NCBI GenBank assembly: GCA_017445015.1
Contig: JAFSVL010000012.1
Span: 1 to 56,480 of the forward strand
Length of the DNA: 56,480 bases
Direction of reading: 5' to 3'
Source of the DNA: Bacteroidales bacterium
Lineage (GTDB): Bacteria; Bacteroidota; Bacteroidia; Bacteroidales; UBA932
A program made the translations under genes and the position numbers. Positions within the stretch are counted from its first letter, which is position 1. Each line of letters starts with the position of its first letter. Positions 16,534 to 24,375 of the stretch are shown piece after piece. The notes under the pieces were generated by a model, which saw only the letters and a program-made list of their open reading frames with translations, was not told the DNA's origin and ran no database searches.

Positions 16534-18434
16534 AAAGAAAACACCGCTCCCTTTCCGCGCGCATGAGCGCCATCATCATCCTGGTGGCGTCCCTTATTTT
16601 CATCGGCGCCTTTTGGGGAATTGCCCTGCTGGCGCGACGCGCCATCAAGGAGGGCGCCACGAGGAACGCGGTCCTGCGGCTGGAGAAACTGAGTGCGGAA
16701 ATCGACGTTGCCCTGAGCGGCGTCGAGGCGTCCGTCCATAACATGATATGGGCCGTGAAGGAACTGCGCACCGACAAGGATTCCATCGCTTCCGTCGGAC
16801 GCAATCTCGTTTCGTATAATGATTTTATCATCGGAAGCGCCGTGGCGTTCGAGCCCTGGTACTACCCTTCGGAAGGGTACTGGTATGCGCCCTACTCCTA
16901 TCGCGACGAGCAGACGGGCGAGATCAAGTCCATCCAGATGGGTAACGAGCAGTACGACTACTTTAACATGGAGTGGTACCGCGAGCCCCGCCGCAATGCG
17001 CGGAACCGCTGGAGCGACCCGTATTACGATGAAGGCGGCGGCGAGCAGATGATGGCTACCTATTCGGTCCCCATCTGGAATGAAAATCGCGAGGTGTACG
17101 CGATCCTGACCGCCGACATATCGCTCAAGCGCTTCTCCGAGGTGGTCAACGCCGTGCGTCCCTACCAGAATTCCCTCGCCTTCCTGTTGGGGCGCAACGG
17201 ATCCTACATCTGCCATCCCGATTCCACCCTGCTGCTCTCCAAGACCATCTTCGACGTGGCGGATCGCGTCGGCAGCCAGCATTTTTCCGAGGTGGCGCGG
17301 GCGATGGTGTCCGGCGGGGAAGGCGTGTCCGAGTATATCGGAACGGACGCGAAGAAGCACTTCATCGCCTATCGTCCCGTTTCCAACGGATGGTCCGTCG
17401 CCATAGACTTTCCCTACAACGACGTCTTCTCGATGCTTGCCCGCCTGAACTGGCTGCTCGTCATCGTGGCCGTGCTGGACCTGCTGCTGCTCTATTGGGT
17501 GATCCGCCGCGTCGTGAGGAAACTCACGGATCCCATCACGCTCTTTACCTATACGGCGATGAACATTGGGAAAGGCAATTTCCGTGTGAAAATTCCCGCG
17601 GTGCAGACGGACGATGAAATCGCGCGCCTGCACGATTCGCTGGAGTACATGCTCCGCTCTTTCCAGGAGTATATTGCGGAACTCCGCAGTTCCACCGCCT
17701 CCAACGAGCGCTATGCGAGCGAACTCAACATCGCTTCCGCGATACAGCGCCGTATGCTTCCGTCCGATTTTTCCGCCTCCGGGGGCGCCGATCTCTTTGC
17801 CACCCTTTCTCCCGCCAAGGAGGTGGGCGGCGATATTTATGACTTCGTGCTCCGGGGCCGGATGCTGTATTTCATCGTGGGCGACGTTTCCGGGAAGGGG
17901 GTTCCCGCCGCACTGTACATGACAATCACCAAGGCCGCCTTCCGCTTCGCCTCCGGCATGAATGTCGGGCCCGAGGAGATTGTGTCCCGCATCAACAACG
18001 CCTTCAGCGAGGGTAACGACAGCGCGATGTTCGTCACCCTCTTCCTGGGAAAACTGGATCTGGATACCCTGGAACTGGAATGGTGCAACGGCGGCCATAA
18101 TCCCATTGTCGTCATCGACCCTTCCGGGAAGGCCGGATTCCTGCAGGCGAAACCGAACCTGGCCGCCGGGCTTTTCCGGGATTTCCCCTATGTGAGCGAA
18201 TCCATGACCCTGCAGAAAGGCACCCGGCTCCTGCTTTACACGGATGGCGTCACGGAGGCCGAGCGTGCGGATCTCTCCCAGTACGGGGAGCAGCGCCTGC
18301 TGGAATTTGCCGCTTCCGTTCCATGCGGGGCCACTTCCCAGGCGTTCTGCGAAGCCCTGTTTGCCGACCTCCACGCCTTTACGGCCGGCAATCCCCAGAA
18401 CGACGATATCACGATTCTCTCCCTGAGGGCGTGA
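16530..18434 (+). CDS. Membrane sensor SpoIIE/RsbU-type PP2C phosphatase
   Basis: 634 residues from the ATG at 16530 (ATGA overlap). Two membrane helices (AIIILVASLIFIGAFWGIAL, about residues 12-31; LLVIVAVLDLLLLYWVI, about 308-324) flank an extracytoplasmic sensor of about 270 residues with Cache-like pattern (GSAVAFEPWYYPSEGYWYAP; YSVPIWNENREVYAILTADISL). A HAMP segment follows (TDPITLFTYTAMNIGKGNFRV), then a short linker helix (LNIASAIQRRMLP) and the phosphatase domain: KEVGGDIYDF (metal-binding Asp), VGDVSGKGVPAALYM, WCNGGHNP and LLLYTDGVTEA. Such proteins dephosphorylate anti-sigma-antagonist or similar regulators in response to an outside signal. No partner switch genes are nearby. Confidence 0.9.
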   Translation: MKRKHRSLSARMSAIIILVASLIFIGAFWGIALLARRAIKEGATRNAVLRLEKLSAEIDVALSGVEASVHNMIWAVKELRTDKDSIASVGRNLVSYNDFIIGSAVAFEPWYYPSEGYWYAPYSYRDEQTGEIKSIQMGNEQYDYFNMEWYREPRRNARNRWSDPYYDEGGGEQMMATYSVPIWNENREVYAILTADISLKRFSEVVNAVRPYQNSLAFLLGRNGSYICHPDSTLLLSKTIFDVADRVGSQHFSEVARAMVSGGEGVSEYIGTDAKKHFIAYRPVSNGWSVAIDFPYNDVFSMLARLNWLLVIVAVLDLLLLYWVIRRVVRKLTDPITLFTYTAMNIGKGNFRVKIPAVQTDDEIARLHDSLEYMLRSFQEYIAELRSSTASNERYASELNIASAIQRRMLPSDFSASGGADLFATLSPAKEVGGDIYDFVLRGRMLYFIVGDVSGKGVPAALYMTITKAAFRFASGMNVGPEEIVSRINNAFSEGNDSAMFVTLFLGKLDLDTLELEWCNGGHNPIVVIDPSGKAGFLQAKPNLAAGLFRDFPYVSESMTLQKGTRLLLYTDGVTEAERADLSQYGEQRLLEFAASVPCGATSQAFCEALFADLHAFTAGNPQNDDITILSLRA

Positions 18435-18467
18435 CAGAATTTTTGTCTTTTGATAAAATAATTACAA

Positions 18468-18494
18468 TTTGTCCGGGGTGAATTGTTTACTTTG
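18468..18494 (+). promoter_or_regulatory. Possible promoter TTTG-N15-TTACTTTG
   Basis: TTACTTTG at 18487-18494 is one base off the TAnnTTTG consensus, with TTTG at 18468-18471, shorter spacing than usual. It lies 21 bases before the lyase gene at 18516. The same spacing and -7 sequence recur at 29956-29982. Confidence 0.35.
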
Positions 18495-18515
18495 GCGGAA
18501 AATGTTATATAGCCG

Positions 18516-21506
18516 ATGAATACGATGTCAAGACGATTTGTGCGGAGTCTGGCCACCGGCCTGACGCTTTTCCTCCTTGCGCTGCCCTCCGTTGCCGCCA
18601 CCCCTTTGCAGGAGCATCCCCGGCTGATCCTTTCCGAGGCGGAGATGGCATCGATACAAGCCCAGATTGCCCAGGGAGACAATGAGGCCCTGTGCCTGCT
18701 GCATGGTGCCATCCTCAAAAAAGCGGATGAACTGCTTTCCGCCAAGCCTTTGACCTACAAGAAGGATGCTTCAGGAAAACGCATCCTGGGGGTGAGCCGC
18801 AATGCCGCCCAGCGCATAGGTTACTGCGCCTACGCCTGGCGCTTCAGCGGAGACCGGCGCTATCTGGACAAAGCCCTGGAAACGCTCCGTACCGTCTGTG
18901 ATTTCAAAGACTGGAATCCCAACCATTATCTGGATGTCTGCGAGATGGCTTCCGGCGTGGGTATCGGTTATGACTGGCTGTATAAGGAACTTGGTCCTGA
19001 ATTGCGTTCGACCATCGAAGACCGTCTGAAGCGCTATGCCTTCGACACGATCGAAAAGACGCCTGCCGACCCTGCGACGCCGGCCTACAGGCATGAGGAT
19101 ATCTGGGTGCAGAAAAACAATCGGAACCAGGTGAATCTTGCAGGGCTTACCTGCGCCGCGCTCGCCGTGGAGGAAGTTTTTCCTGAAATTGCGGAGACCT
19201 TGATCCCCAGGGTGGTCGCGTCGAACCTTCCGGTCGTGGAATATATCTATAATCCGGACGGGGCCTATCCCGAGGGCCCGGGGTACTGGAACTACGGGAC
19301 GGGCTATCAGGTCTGGCTCAATACCCTGCTCTCGGAACGCTATGGCAATACTTTCGGGCTGGACGCAGTCCCGGGCTTCCGCAAGACGCCCTATTTTGAG
19401 GTTTTCGCTTCCGGCAGCAGCGGGCAGCAGTTCAATTTCTGCGACTGCCGTCCCGAAGTCAGTCCCCGCTATGCGCTGTGGTATTTTGCCTCCCTGCTGG
19501 ACGATCCGACCCTCCTTTACACGGAATTGCGCTATATGCGGGAAAATGACTATACGGCGTCGCAGCAGCGGGCCCTGATTTTCATCCCGCTCAAATATGC
19601 CGCACGCATCCGTCCCGCCGACATCAAACCTTCCCCGCTCAGGGTGTTCGCCGCCGATGGCGTGAATCCCCTGGTGCTGGCCTGTACCGGATGGCATGAG
19701 AGCGATCTATGGCTCGGTGCAAAGGGAGGGAAGGCCAATTCCAGCCATGCCCACATGGACGCGGGGGAGTTTGTCTTTGACGCTTACGGCGTCCGGTGGT
19801 CCAAAGATGTGTATTTCTATCCCTATGACCAGGTGGAGAAGCCGCTGAAGCAACTGGGAGGGAATTATTGGTCGTATGCGCAGGAATCGATGCGCTGGCA
19901 GGTTTCCCGCGTGAACTGCCGCTGGCACAGTACGCTCATCTTTGATGAAGAAGACCATCTCGTGGACGGTTTCGTACGTAAGATTGCCGACTTCGACACT
20001 CCGGAGCGCAAAGGTGCAAGTTTTGACTTGACCCCGCTGTATGACGGTCCTGTTTCCGTGACCCGGACGCCCGTCATCCGTGACAATGCTTACCTGGAGG
20101 TGACGGACTGCATCAAGACCGGAAGGAGGGCGCATACCGTGCGTTTCAACCTGGTTTCCGAGGGCGAACCGGAACTGCTCTCCGACGGCATCCTGCTCCG
20201 GAAGGACGGCGTGACGATGAAACTGCAGACCTCGGGAGCCCAGGTCAATTATCGGATCTGGCCCTCCGACCCTTCGGATTTCAGCAATTTCCCCTTCGAA
20301 GAGACCGCTCCGGACACCTGGATCTGCGGCTTTACGGTCAAATTGCCCAAGAAGAGCGAAACGACGCTCCTTACGACGCTCAGGCGGGTGGAGGATCCAT
20401 CGGCGGACTATTCCCCGCGCCGCATCGGCAACCGTATCATCCGCCAGTTCCTTTCCGCCGATCCGATGGCCTACGCGCCGAAGGGGTTTGACGGGCCCTA
20501 CAAGGTCGGGAAAGGCAATTCCGTGCATTATGCCGTCGCCAGCCTCTGGGCGAATGCGCTTGCCTTTGCCCGCCGGACGGAGGATGGGATGCTGGAGAAG
20601 AAACTGACGGACAAATTCGAGCCTTTCTTCGGCACGCTGGCCTCCCGCCTGAACAGGGACGATCATGTCGATTTTTCCATCTTCGGCATTGTCCCGCTGG
20701 AGATTTACCTGCTGGGCGGCGATAAGCGGGCTTATGCCCTGGGAATGCATTATGCCGACCATCAGTGGGAAACACCCACCGGGAACCCCGACCCGTCCGA
20801 TGGAACGGCGCCCGGGAACCTGCCTGAAGAACAGCAGCTCGAACTGCTGTCGCAGGGCTATTCGCCGCAAACACGCTTCTGGATCGATGATATGTATATG
20901 ATTTCGGCGCTCCAGCGGCAGGCTTACCGCGTGACCGGCGACAAGGCCTATATCGAGCGCGCCGCCCGCGAGATGCTGCTGTATATGCAGAAACTCCAGC
21001 GCGAGAACGGCCTTTTCTATCATGCGCCCGATGTGCCTTTCTACTGGGGCAGGGGAGATGGCTGGATGGCCGCGGGGCTGCCGCTCCTGCTCTCCAGTCT
21101 GCCGGAGGACGATCCCTGTTTTGCGCCCCTGCTGGAATCCTATCGCAAAATGATGTCCACGCTGCTGAAATTCCAGCGTCCCGACGGGCTCTGGGGCCAG
21201 TTGCTGGACGACCCCGAGGTTTGGCCGGAGACTTCCTGTTCGGCGATGTTCGCCTATGCTTTCATCGAAGGCGTGAAACACGGCTGGCTGGAGGATGCGC
21301 GTTACGGCGCTGCGGCGCGCAAGGCCTGGAGGACGCTCTGTGCCCGTCTGGATGCCTATGGCAATCTCTCGGACATCTGCGTGGGAACGAGCCGCAAGAA
21401 CAGCCGGGAGTGGTATCTGGGCCGTACGCGGGTGAACGGCGACCCGCACGGACAGGCGGCCATGCTGTGGATTTGCAATGCGGCCCTTGAGGGCTTCGCG
21501 TTATAG
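18516..21506 (+). CDS. Heparinase II/III-like lyase fused to GH105-like hydrolase
   Basis: 996 residues with signal peptide (MSRRFVRSLATGLTLFLLALPSVAA). The N-terminal two thirds is a heparinase II/III-like polysaccharide lyase: alpha-barrel helices (QEHPRLILSEAEMASIQ; YLDVCEMASGVGIGYDWLY), then the catalytic-type segment NSSHAHMDAGEFVFDAYGVRW (about residues 410-430) and a beta-sandwich. From about residue 645 the chain becomes an alpha/alpha-barrel of the GH88/GH105 unsaturated-uronyl hydrolase type: HYAVASLWANALAFARR, the catalytic-like WIDDMYMISALQRQ, and FYWGRGDGWMAAGLPLLL. One polypeptide would thus cut a uronic-acid polysaccharide and remove the unsaturated sugar made by the cut. The substrate is not predictable (rhamnogalacturonan, alginate-like or glycosaminoglycan). 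Followed 3 bases later by a histidine phosphatase gene. Confidence 0.85.
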   Translation: MNTMSRRFVRSLATGLTLFLLALPSVAATPLQEHPRLILSEAEMASIQAQIAQGDNEALCLLHGAILKKADELLSAKPLTYKKDASGKRILGVSRNAAQRIGYCAYAWRFSGDRRYLDKALETLRTVCDFKDWNPNHYLDVCEMASGVGIGYDWLYKELGPELRSTIEDRLKRYAFDTIEKTPADPATPAYRHEDIWVQKNNRNQVNLAGLTCAALAVEEVFPEIAETLIPRVVASNLPVVEYIYNPDGAYPEGPGYWNYGTGYQVWLNTLLSERYGNTFGLDAVPGFRKTPYFEVFASGSSGQQFNFCDCRPEVSPRYALWYFASLLDDPTLLYTELRYMRENDYTASQQRALIFIPLKYAARIRPADIKPSPLRVFAADGVNPLVLACTGWHESDLWLGAKGGKANSSHAHMDAGEFVFDAYGVRWSKDVYFYPYDQVEKPLKQLGGNYWSYAQESMRWQVSRVNCRWHSTLIFDEEDHLVDGFVRKIADFDTPERKGASFDLTPLYDGPVSVTRTPVIRDNAYLEVTDCIKTGRRAHTVRFNLVSEGEPELLSDGILLRKDGVTMKLQTSGAQVNYRIWPSDPSDFSNFPFEETAPDTWICGFTVKLPKKSETTLLTTLRRVEDPSADYSPRRIGNRIIRQFLSADPMAYAPKGFDGPYKVGKGNSVHYAVASLWANALAFARRTEDGMLEKKLTDKFEPFFGTLASRLNRDDHVDFSIFGIVPLEIYLLGGDKRAYALGMHYADHQWETPTGNPDPSDGTAPGNLPEEQQLELLSQGYSPQTRFWIDDMYMISALQRQAYRVTGDKAYIERAAREMLLYMQKLQRENGLFYHAPDVPFYWGRGDGWMAAGLPLLLSSLPEDDPCFAPLLESYRKMMSTLLKFQRPDGLWGQLLDDPEVWPETSCSAMFAYAFIEGVKHGWLEDARYGAAARKAWRTLCARLDAYGNLSDICVGTSRKNSREWYLGRTRVNGDPHGQAAMLWICNAALEGFAL

Positions 21507-21509
21507 CAG

Positions 21510-22787
21510 ATGCGTAAGAATTTGTTTGTCGTTCTCATCCTGCTGGCCGGATGCGCTTCCGGTCCGCAGGTCCCGTCCCTCCCGGCGCCGTGCGATGTCG
21601 TGGAGGAAATCCGCCGGGAGCCGGACAAGGCAGGCTCCCTGATGTATCTGTACGATTATTCGCATGACGCCCCCCTCACGGCGTCGCCGAAAGGCTACAG
21701 GCCCTTCTATATCAGCCATATCGGCCGGCACGGTGCGCGGTATTCCTTCGGCGCGCAGTATGATACCGTCTATTGCGTACTTTCCCGAGCTTCAGCGGCG
21801 GGCTTGCTGACGGAACGGGGGGCGCGGCTGTTTTCAGAATATAAGGCTTTCTATGACAGCGTGCGTGTGCGGGAGGGAGACCTTTCCCTGATCGGGATGG
21901 AGGAGCAGCGGGTCCTGGCGGACCGTCTGTTCCGCCGCTTTCCGGAGGTGTTCCGCGGGCAGACGCGGGGGACGGCCATCGCGACCACGGTTCCGCGCGT
22001 GATGCTCAGCATGTCCTCCTTCGTGGATGCCCTGCAGGAGCGGGACCGCACGCTTTCCATTCTTTCAGATGCATCCGAGGCCTATTCTGCGATATTGCGT
22101 CCGCCGTTCAGTGCGGAGTTCAAGGACCAGGTGACTCCGCCTGCAGAGGCTTCCGCCCCGAGCATCCCGTATTTCCGGGAGACCGTCGATATGGACGGGA
22201 TTCTCAGGCGGATATTTACCGTTCCGTCGGCGACGGGCATGGACGAGGTGTTGTTCCTGCGCTTCCTGTTTGTGCTGTCCAACGGGATGAAATGCCTGGA
22301 CAGGACGCCTTCAGCCCTCTTCGAAGGAATTTTTACGCCGGAGGACCGGCTTGCGTTGGCGCGTGCGGACTGGTATCGGCTCTTTCTGTTTCTCGGAAGA
22401 TACGAGGGGGCGCCGGGCGAGTTCGTAAACCTTGCATCCCATACGCTCAGGGATATTATCGGGCGGGCTGACGAGGACATGGTGTCCGGGAATATGCAGT
22501 TGCGGCTGCGTTTCAGCCATGATTCCTTCGTGATGCCGCTGGTCGTGTACATGAACCTGGACGGTTATGGCAGGACGGCACACAGCCCGGAGGAGGCGTT
22601 TGAAATCTATCCCTGCTGGGAAATGCCGATGGGTGGCAGCGTGCAGTTCATTTTCTACCGCAATGCTCGCCGTCCGGGCGATATCCTGCTGAAGGTCCTG
22701 CTCAACGAGCGCGAAGCGGCGCTTCCGTTTGAATCTGTCGAAGGTCCCTATTACCGCTGGAGCGATTTCAAGGCATATTATCAGTGA
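21510..22787 (+). CDS. MINPP-like histidine acid phosphatase (lipoprotein)
   Basis: 425 residues. The lipobox LLAGC puts the lipid cysteine at residue 15. The catalytic signature of branch-2 histidine phosphatases is intact: ISHIGRHGARYSF (about residues 67-79), and the proton-donor motif is SHDSF (about 335-339). Bacteroides homologues are multiple inositol polyphosphate phosphatases (phytase-like). Likely anchored at an outer or inner envelope membrane. It forms a pair with the lyase 3 bases upstream, suggesting an anionic, phosphorylated plant or host material. A distant paralogue lies in the PUL at 50565. Its 3' end overlaps the convergent NRPS/PPTase remnant by 20 bases. Confidence 0.82.
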   Translation: MRKNLFVVLILLAGCASGPQVPSLPAPCDVVEEIRREPDKAGSLMYLYDYSHDAPLTASPKGYRPFYISHIGRHGARYSFGAQYDTVYCVLSRASAAGLLTERGARLFSEYKAFYDSVRVREGDLSLIGMEEQRVLADRLFRRFPEVFRGQTRGTAIATTVPRVMLSMSSFVDALQERDRTLSILSDASEAYSAILRPPFSAEFKDQVTPPAEASAPSIPYFRETVDMDGILRRIFTVPSATGMDEVLFLRFLFVLSNGMKCLDRTPSALFEGIFTPEDRLALARADWYRLFLFLGRYEGAPGEFVNLASHTLRDIIGRADEDMVSGNMQLRLRFSHDSFVMPLVVYMNLDGYGRTAHSPEEAFEIYPCWEMPMGGSVQFIFYRNARRPGDILLKVLLNEREAALPFESVEGPYYRWSDFKAYYQ

Positions 22788-23130
22788 GTATCCGTTTCCC
22801 GCTGCAGACGCTCAGGACATAACTGCCGTCCGGTGAGGTCCAGGTGAAGAGGTGGTGGGGGACGCTTCGAGAAAACAGCCCCGGAAGATCCTCGCAAAGG
22901 CCTTCCCCCGTCCATTTCAGGTAGGCTTCCTTTCGGGTCCAAAGTTCTGTAAAGCTCCGCTGCGGATGGGCGGCTATGGCGGTCTCGACGGCCTTCCGCA
23001 GGCGTTCACCGTCCAGGCTTCCGCTCAGCGTGTAGATATAGGGAATATTATAGCAGGGTTCTCCTTCGTGCGAGAGACACTTGGCGTACAGGCCGAATTG
23101 CGTTTTGGTTAAAGATGTGGCGTGTTTCAT
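22768..23130 (-). pseudogene. Chimeric remnant: NRPS condensation domain joined to PPTase
   Basis: A 120-residue frame of two unrelated halves. Residues 1-56 (LTKTQFGLYAKCL, NIPYIYTLSGSLD, RLRKAVETAIAAHP) are the opening of a nonribosomal peptide synthetase condensation domain, which normally runs about 450 residues. Residues 58-112 (SFTELWTRKEAYLKWTGEGL, then YVLSVCSGK) are the C-terminal end of a 4'-phosphopantetheinyl transferase of the Sfp type, with the W-x-x-K-E-A metal-binding motif. The junction is near base 22962, in frame. I infer a deletion that removed the body of an NRPS gene cluster and the start of its PPTase. Neither half can be catalytic. A -7 box is retained upstream. Confidence 0.75.
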
Positions 23131-23156
23131 GCTGTTTTCCTGTTGTCAGGAGTACG

Positions 23157-23164
23157 CAAAGGTA
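23157..23164 (-). promoter_or_regulatory. -7 box TACCTTTG of the chimeric remnant
   Basis: Minus-strand TACCTTTG (exact TAnnTTTG match), 26 bases before the remnant's ATG at 23130. Its survival shows that the original NRPS promoter and start codon are intact. Confidence 0.55.
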
Positions 23165-23242
23165 GCAATTTTTTGGGGGACTTGCGCAGGAGCCGGGCTT
23201 TCAATGGCAGCGGTCCTCCACTCTCAGCCGGGGCCCAAGAAT

Positions 23243-23479
23243 TTAAGCTTCTTTTTTACGTCCCCGGAGGATGCTCACAAAGTCTGCAACTTCCATAAGT
23301 AAACAAAGGCTCCAGAAACAGGCTCCAACATAACCCTTCCATGATGGAATACGGCCGATTGCTTGGGTCAAAAAGTATATGATGACAGCCAGACCAAATA
23401 TACACTTGATAATACACCAAGTCCTTGAATCAAAGAATTCCTGTGTGCGTGCCCAAAACCTATTTTGTAGTTTTTCCAT
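23243..23479 (-). CDS. Small membrane protein, 78 aa
   Basis: Begins at ATG 23479 (MEKLQNRFWARTQEFF), set by the -7 box at 23504-23511; a longer in-frame start lies upstream of the probable transcript start. Two hydrophobic segments (CIIKCIFGLAVIIYFLTQAI and YVGACFWSLCLLMEVADFV) suggest a hairpin in the inner membrane with a charged tail (RGRKKEA). The gene is clearly AT-richer than its neighbours, which, next to the NRPS remnant, hints at imported DNA. I do not recognise the family. Confidence 0.55.
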   Translation of the reverse strand: MEKLQNRFWARTQEFFDSRTWCIIKCIFGLAVIIYFLTQAIGRIPSWKGYVGACFWSLCLLMEVADFVSILRGRKKEA

Positions 23480-23503
23480 ATAAGTCCCGGTTTGTCCGTT
23501 TGA

Positions 23504-23511
23504 CAAAGTTA
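23504..23511 (-). promoter_or_regulatory. -7 box TAACTTTG of the small membrane protein
   Basis: Exact TAnnTTTG match on the minus strand, 24 bases upstream of the ATG at 23479. No good -33 TTTG is visible. Confidence 0.5.
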
Positions 23512-23524
23512 GCTTTTTTTTCAA

Positions 23525-24160
23525 TAGTGCGACAATGTCTCACTTGAAAGCGGCCGGATGAGTGTTAAGCTACGGTGTCAAGTCGGCTTTCATCTATCGC
23601 CTCTCTCCGACACATACGCGAAAGTCCTGGATTTCGCTAAAGCGATAGCCCTTCGGGGTTCCGCTGCGCGGCTTTGAGGCTCGAAGAGCCGAAGGTGCTG
23701 TCAAGCGCCGTGCCTTTGGGTGAGCAGGTCCGGCAACTCTGGAAATTCAAGGCGTTTTTTGCCAGGTTGCCGGACCCGGGGTCCCGCAACCCCGAAGAAA
23801 TTGCCGCTTTTTTACCGGGTTGCCGGACCTCCGGACTGGCAGAGGACAACGGCCGATTGCGCTATCCCTTGGTGGGGAAGCTTAAATGGAAACGGCATCA
23901 CGGGCCTTCGGCCCTACCTGCGCACTATCTCTCCGCCTCCCGGGATTTGCCTCGCCTTTGGCGGGCCACATCCCTCCCCGCCTGCGGCGGGGCTTATGAG
24001 GCACGAAGTGCCGAAGCGCCTTCGGGCGCGTGCCGTGAGGTAGGAGCGATGCGACGACCGGGAGGCACCCGATGAAGCGTCAGCGGAATCGGCATGTCCC
24101 CTGGGGGACCGACGCGAAGCGGCGAGGGGGAAAAAGGATTGAATCCCTCTGACGACGCGA
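23525..24160. other. Noncoding hairpin-rich block between small gene and tRNA
   Basis: No supportable gene in about 640 bases. From 23640 on it contains closely packed short perfect or near-perfect hairpins: GGGCC-TTC-GGCCC near 23903, CCCCGCC-TGC-GGCGGGG near 23980, GGCAC-GAA-GTGCC near 24001, GCGCC-TTCG-GGCGC near 24018 and GTCCC-CTG-GGGGAC near 24096. It also contains the repeat at 23742-23829. The frames here have no protein-like composition. This looks like a GC-rich repetitive intergenic element or a decayed structured-RNA region, not a gene. Confidence 0.6.
23742..23829 (+). repeat. Two imperfect direct repeats of about 34 bases
   Basis: Copies at 23742-23776 and 23797-23829 share the order GAAATT, a short variable piece, TTTTTT, and an exact GGTTGCCGGACC. 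A third, inverted partial copy (GGTCCGGCAAC) lies at 23727-23737. The conserved 12-mer in direct and inverted form suggests an element able to fold back on itself. Confidence 0.6.
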
Positions 24161-24182
24161 AAAGCCGGCGTTAGCCGGCTTT
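24161..24182 (-). terminator. Terminator of tRNA-Ser
   Basis: Perfect 9-bp stem AAAGCCGGC / GCCGGCTTT around the loop GTTA, 10 bases beyond the tRNA 3' end. Read on the minus strand the stem ends in TTTT, a rho-independent terminator; the symmetric A/T flanks make it potentially bidirectional. Confidence 0.75.
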
Positions 24183-24192
24183 GAATTTGAAG

Positions 24193-24277
24193 CGGAGGAA
24201 GAGGGATTCGAACCCCCGGAACGTTGCCGTTCAACAGTTTTCAAGACTGCCGCCATCGACCACTCGGCCATTCCTCC
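24193..24277 (-). tRNA. tRNA-Ser (anticodon UGA)
   Basis: 85-base class II tRNA. The acceptor pairs GGAGGAA with TTCCTCC and the discriminator base is G, as in serine tRNAs. The D-arm segment TGGCCGAGTGG, the anticodon loop CTTGAAA (TGA anticodon, complement at 24241-24243), a long variable arm (AACGGCAACGTT) and the T-arm GGGGGTTCGAATCCC are all present. CCA is not encoded. Confidence 0.95.
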
Positions 24278-24313
24278 GGAATTTTCCCGCCTCAAACGCA
24301 GCGGGCCTGCAAA

Positions 24314-24346
24314 TTTATGAATTTTTCGATAAAAACATTAAATTTG
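24314..24346 (+). promoter_or_regulatory. Promoter TTTA-N21-TAAATTTG
   Basis: TAAATTTG at 24339-24346 is an exact -7 box, with TTTA at 24314-24317 at the proper 21-base spacing. It precedes the EF-hand-like gene at 24376 by 29 bases. Confidence 0.65.
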
Positions 24347-24375
24347 TGGGTTAAGAACTCAAAAAAGCCAATAAT

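Noticed and set aside
16329-18374. 681-codon minus-strand ORF opposite the SpoIIE-type phosphatase
   Set aside because: Antisense shadow; the plus-strand gene has sensor, HAMP and phosphatase motifs.
23727-23829. Possible CRISPR-like array from the repeated GGTTGCCGGACC
   Set aside because: Only two direct copies and one inverted copy, irregular length, no spacers of even size and no cas genes.
23674-24075. Plus-strand ORF over the hairpin block (repeats of an RLPDPG-like peptide)
   Set aside because: The peptide repeat only reflects the DNA repeat; composition is not protein-like and the block is dominated by hairpins.
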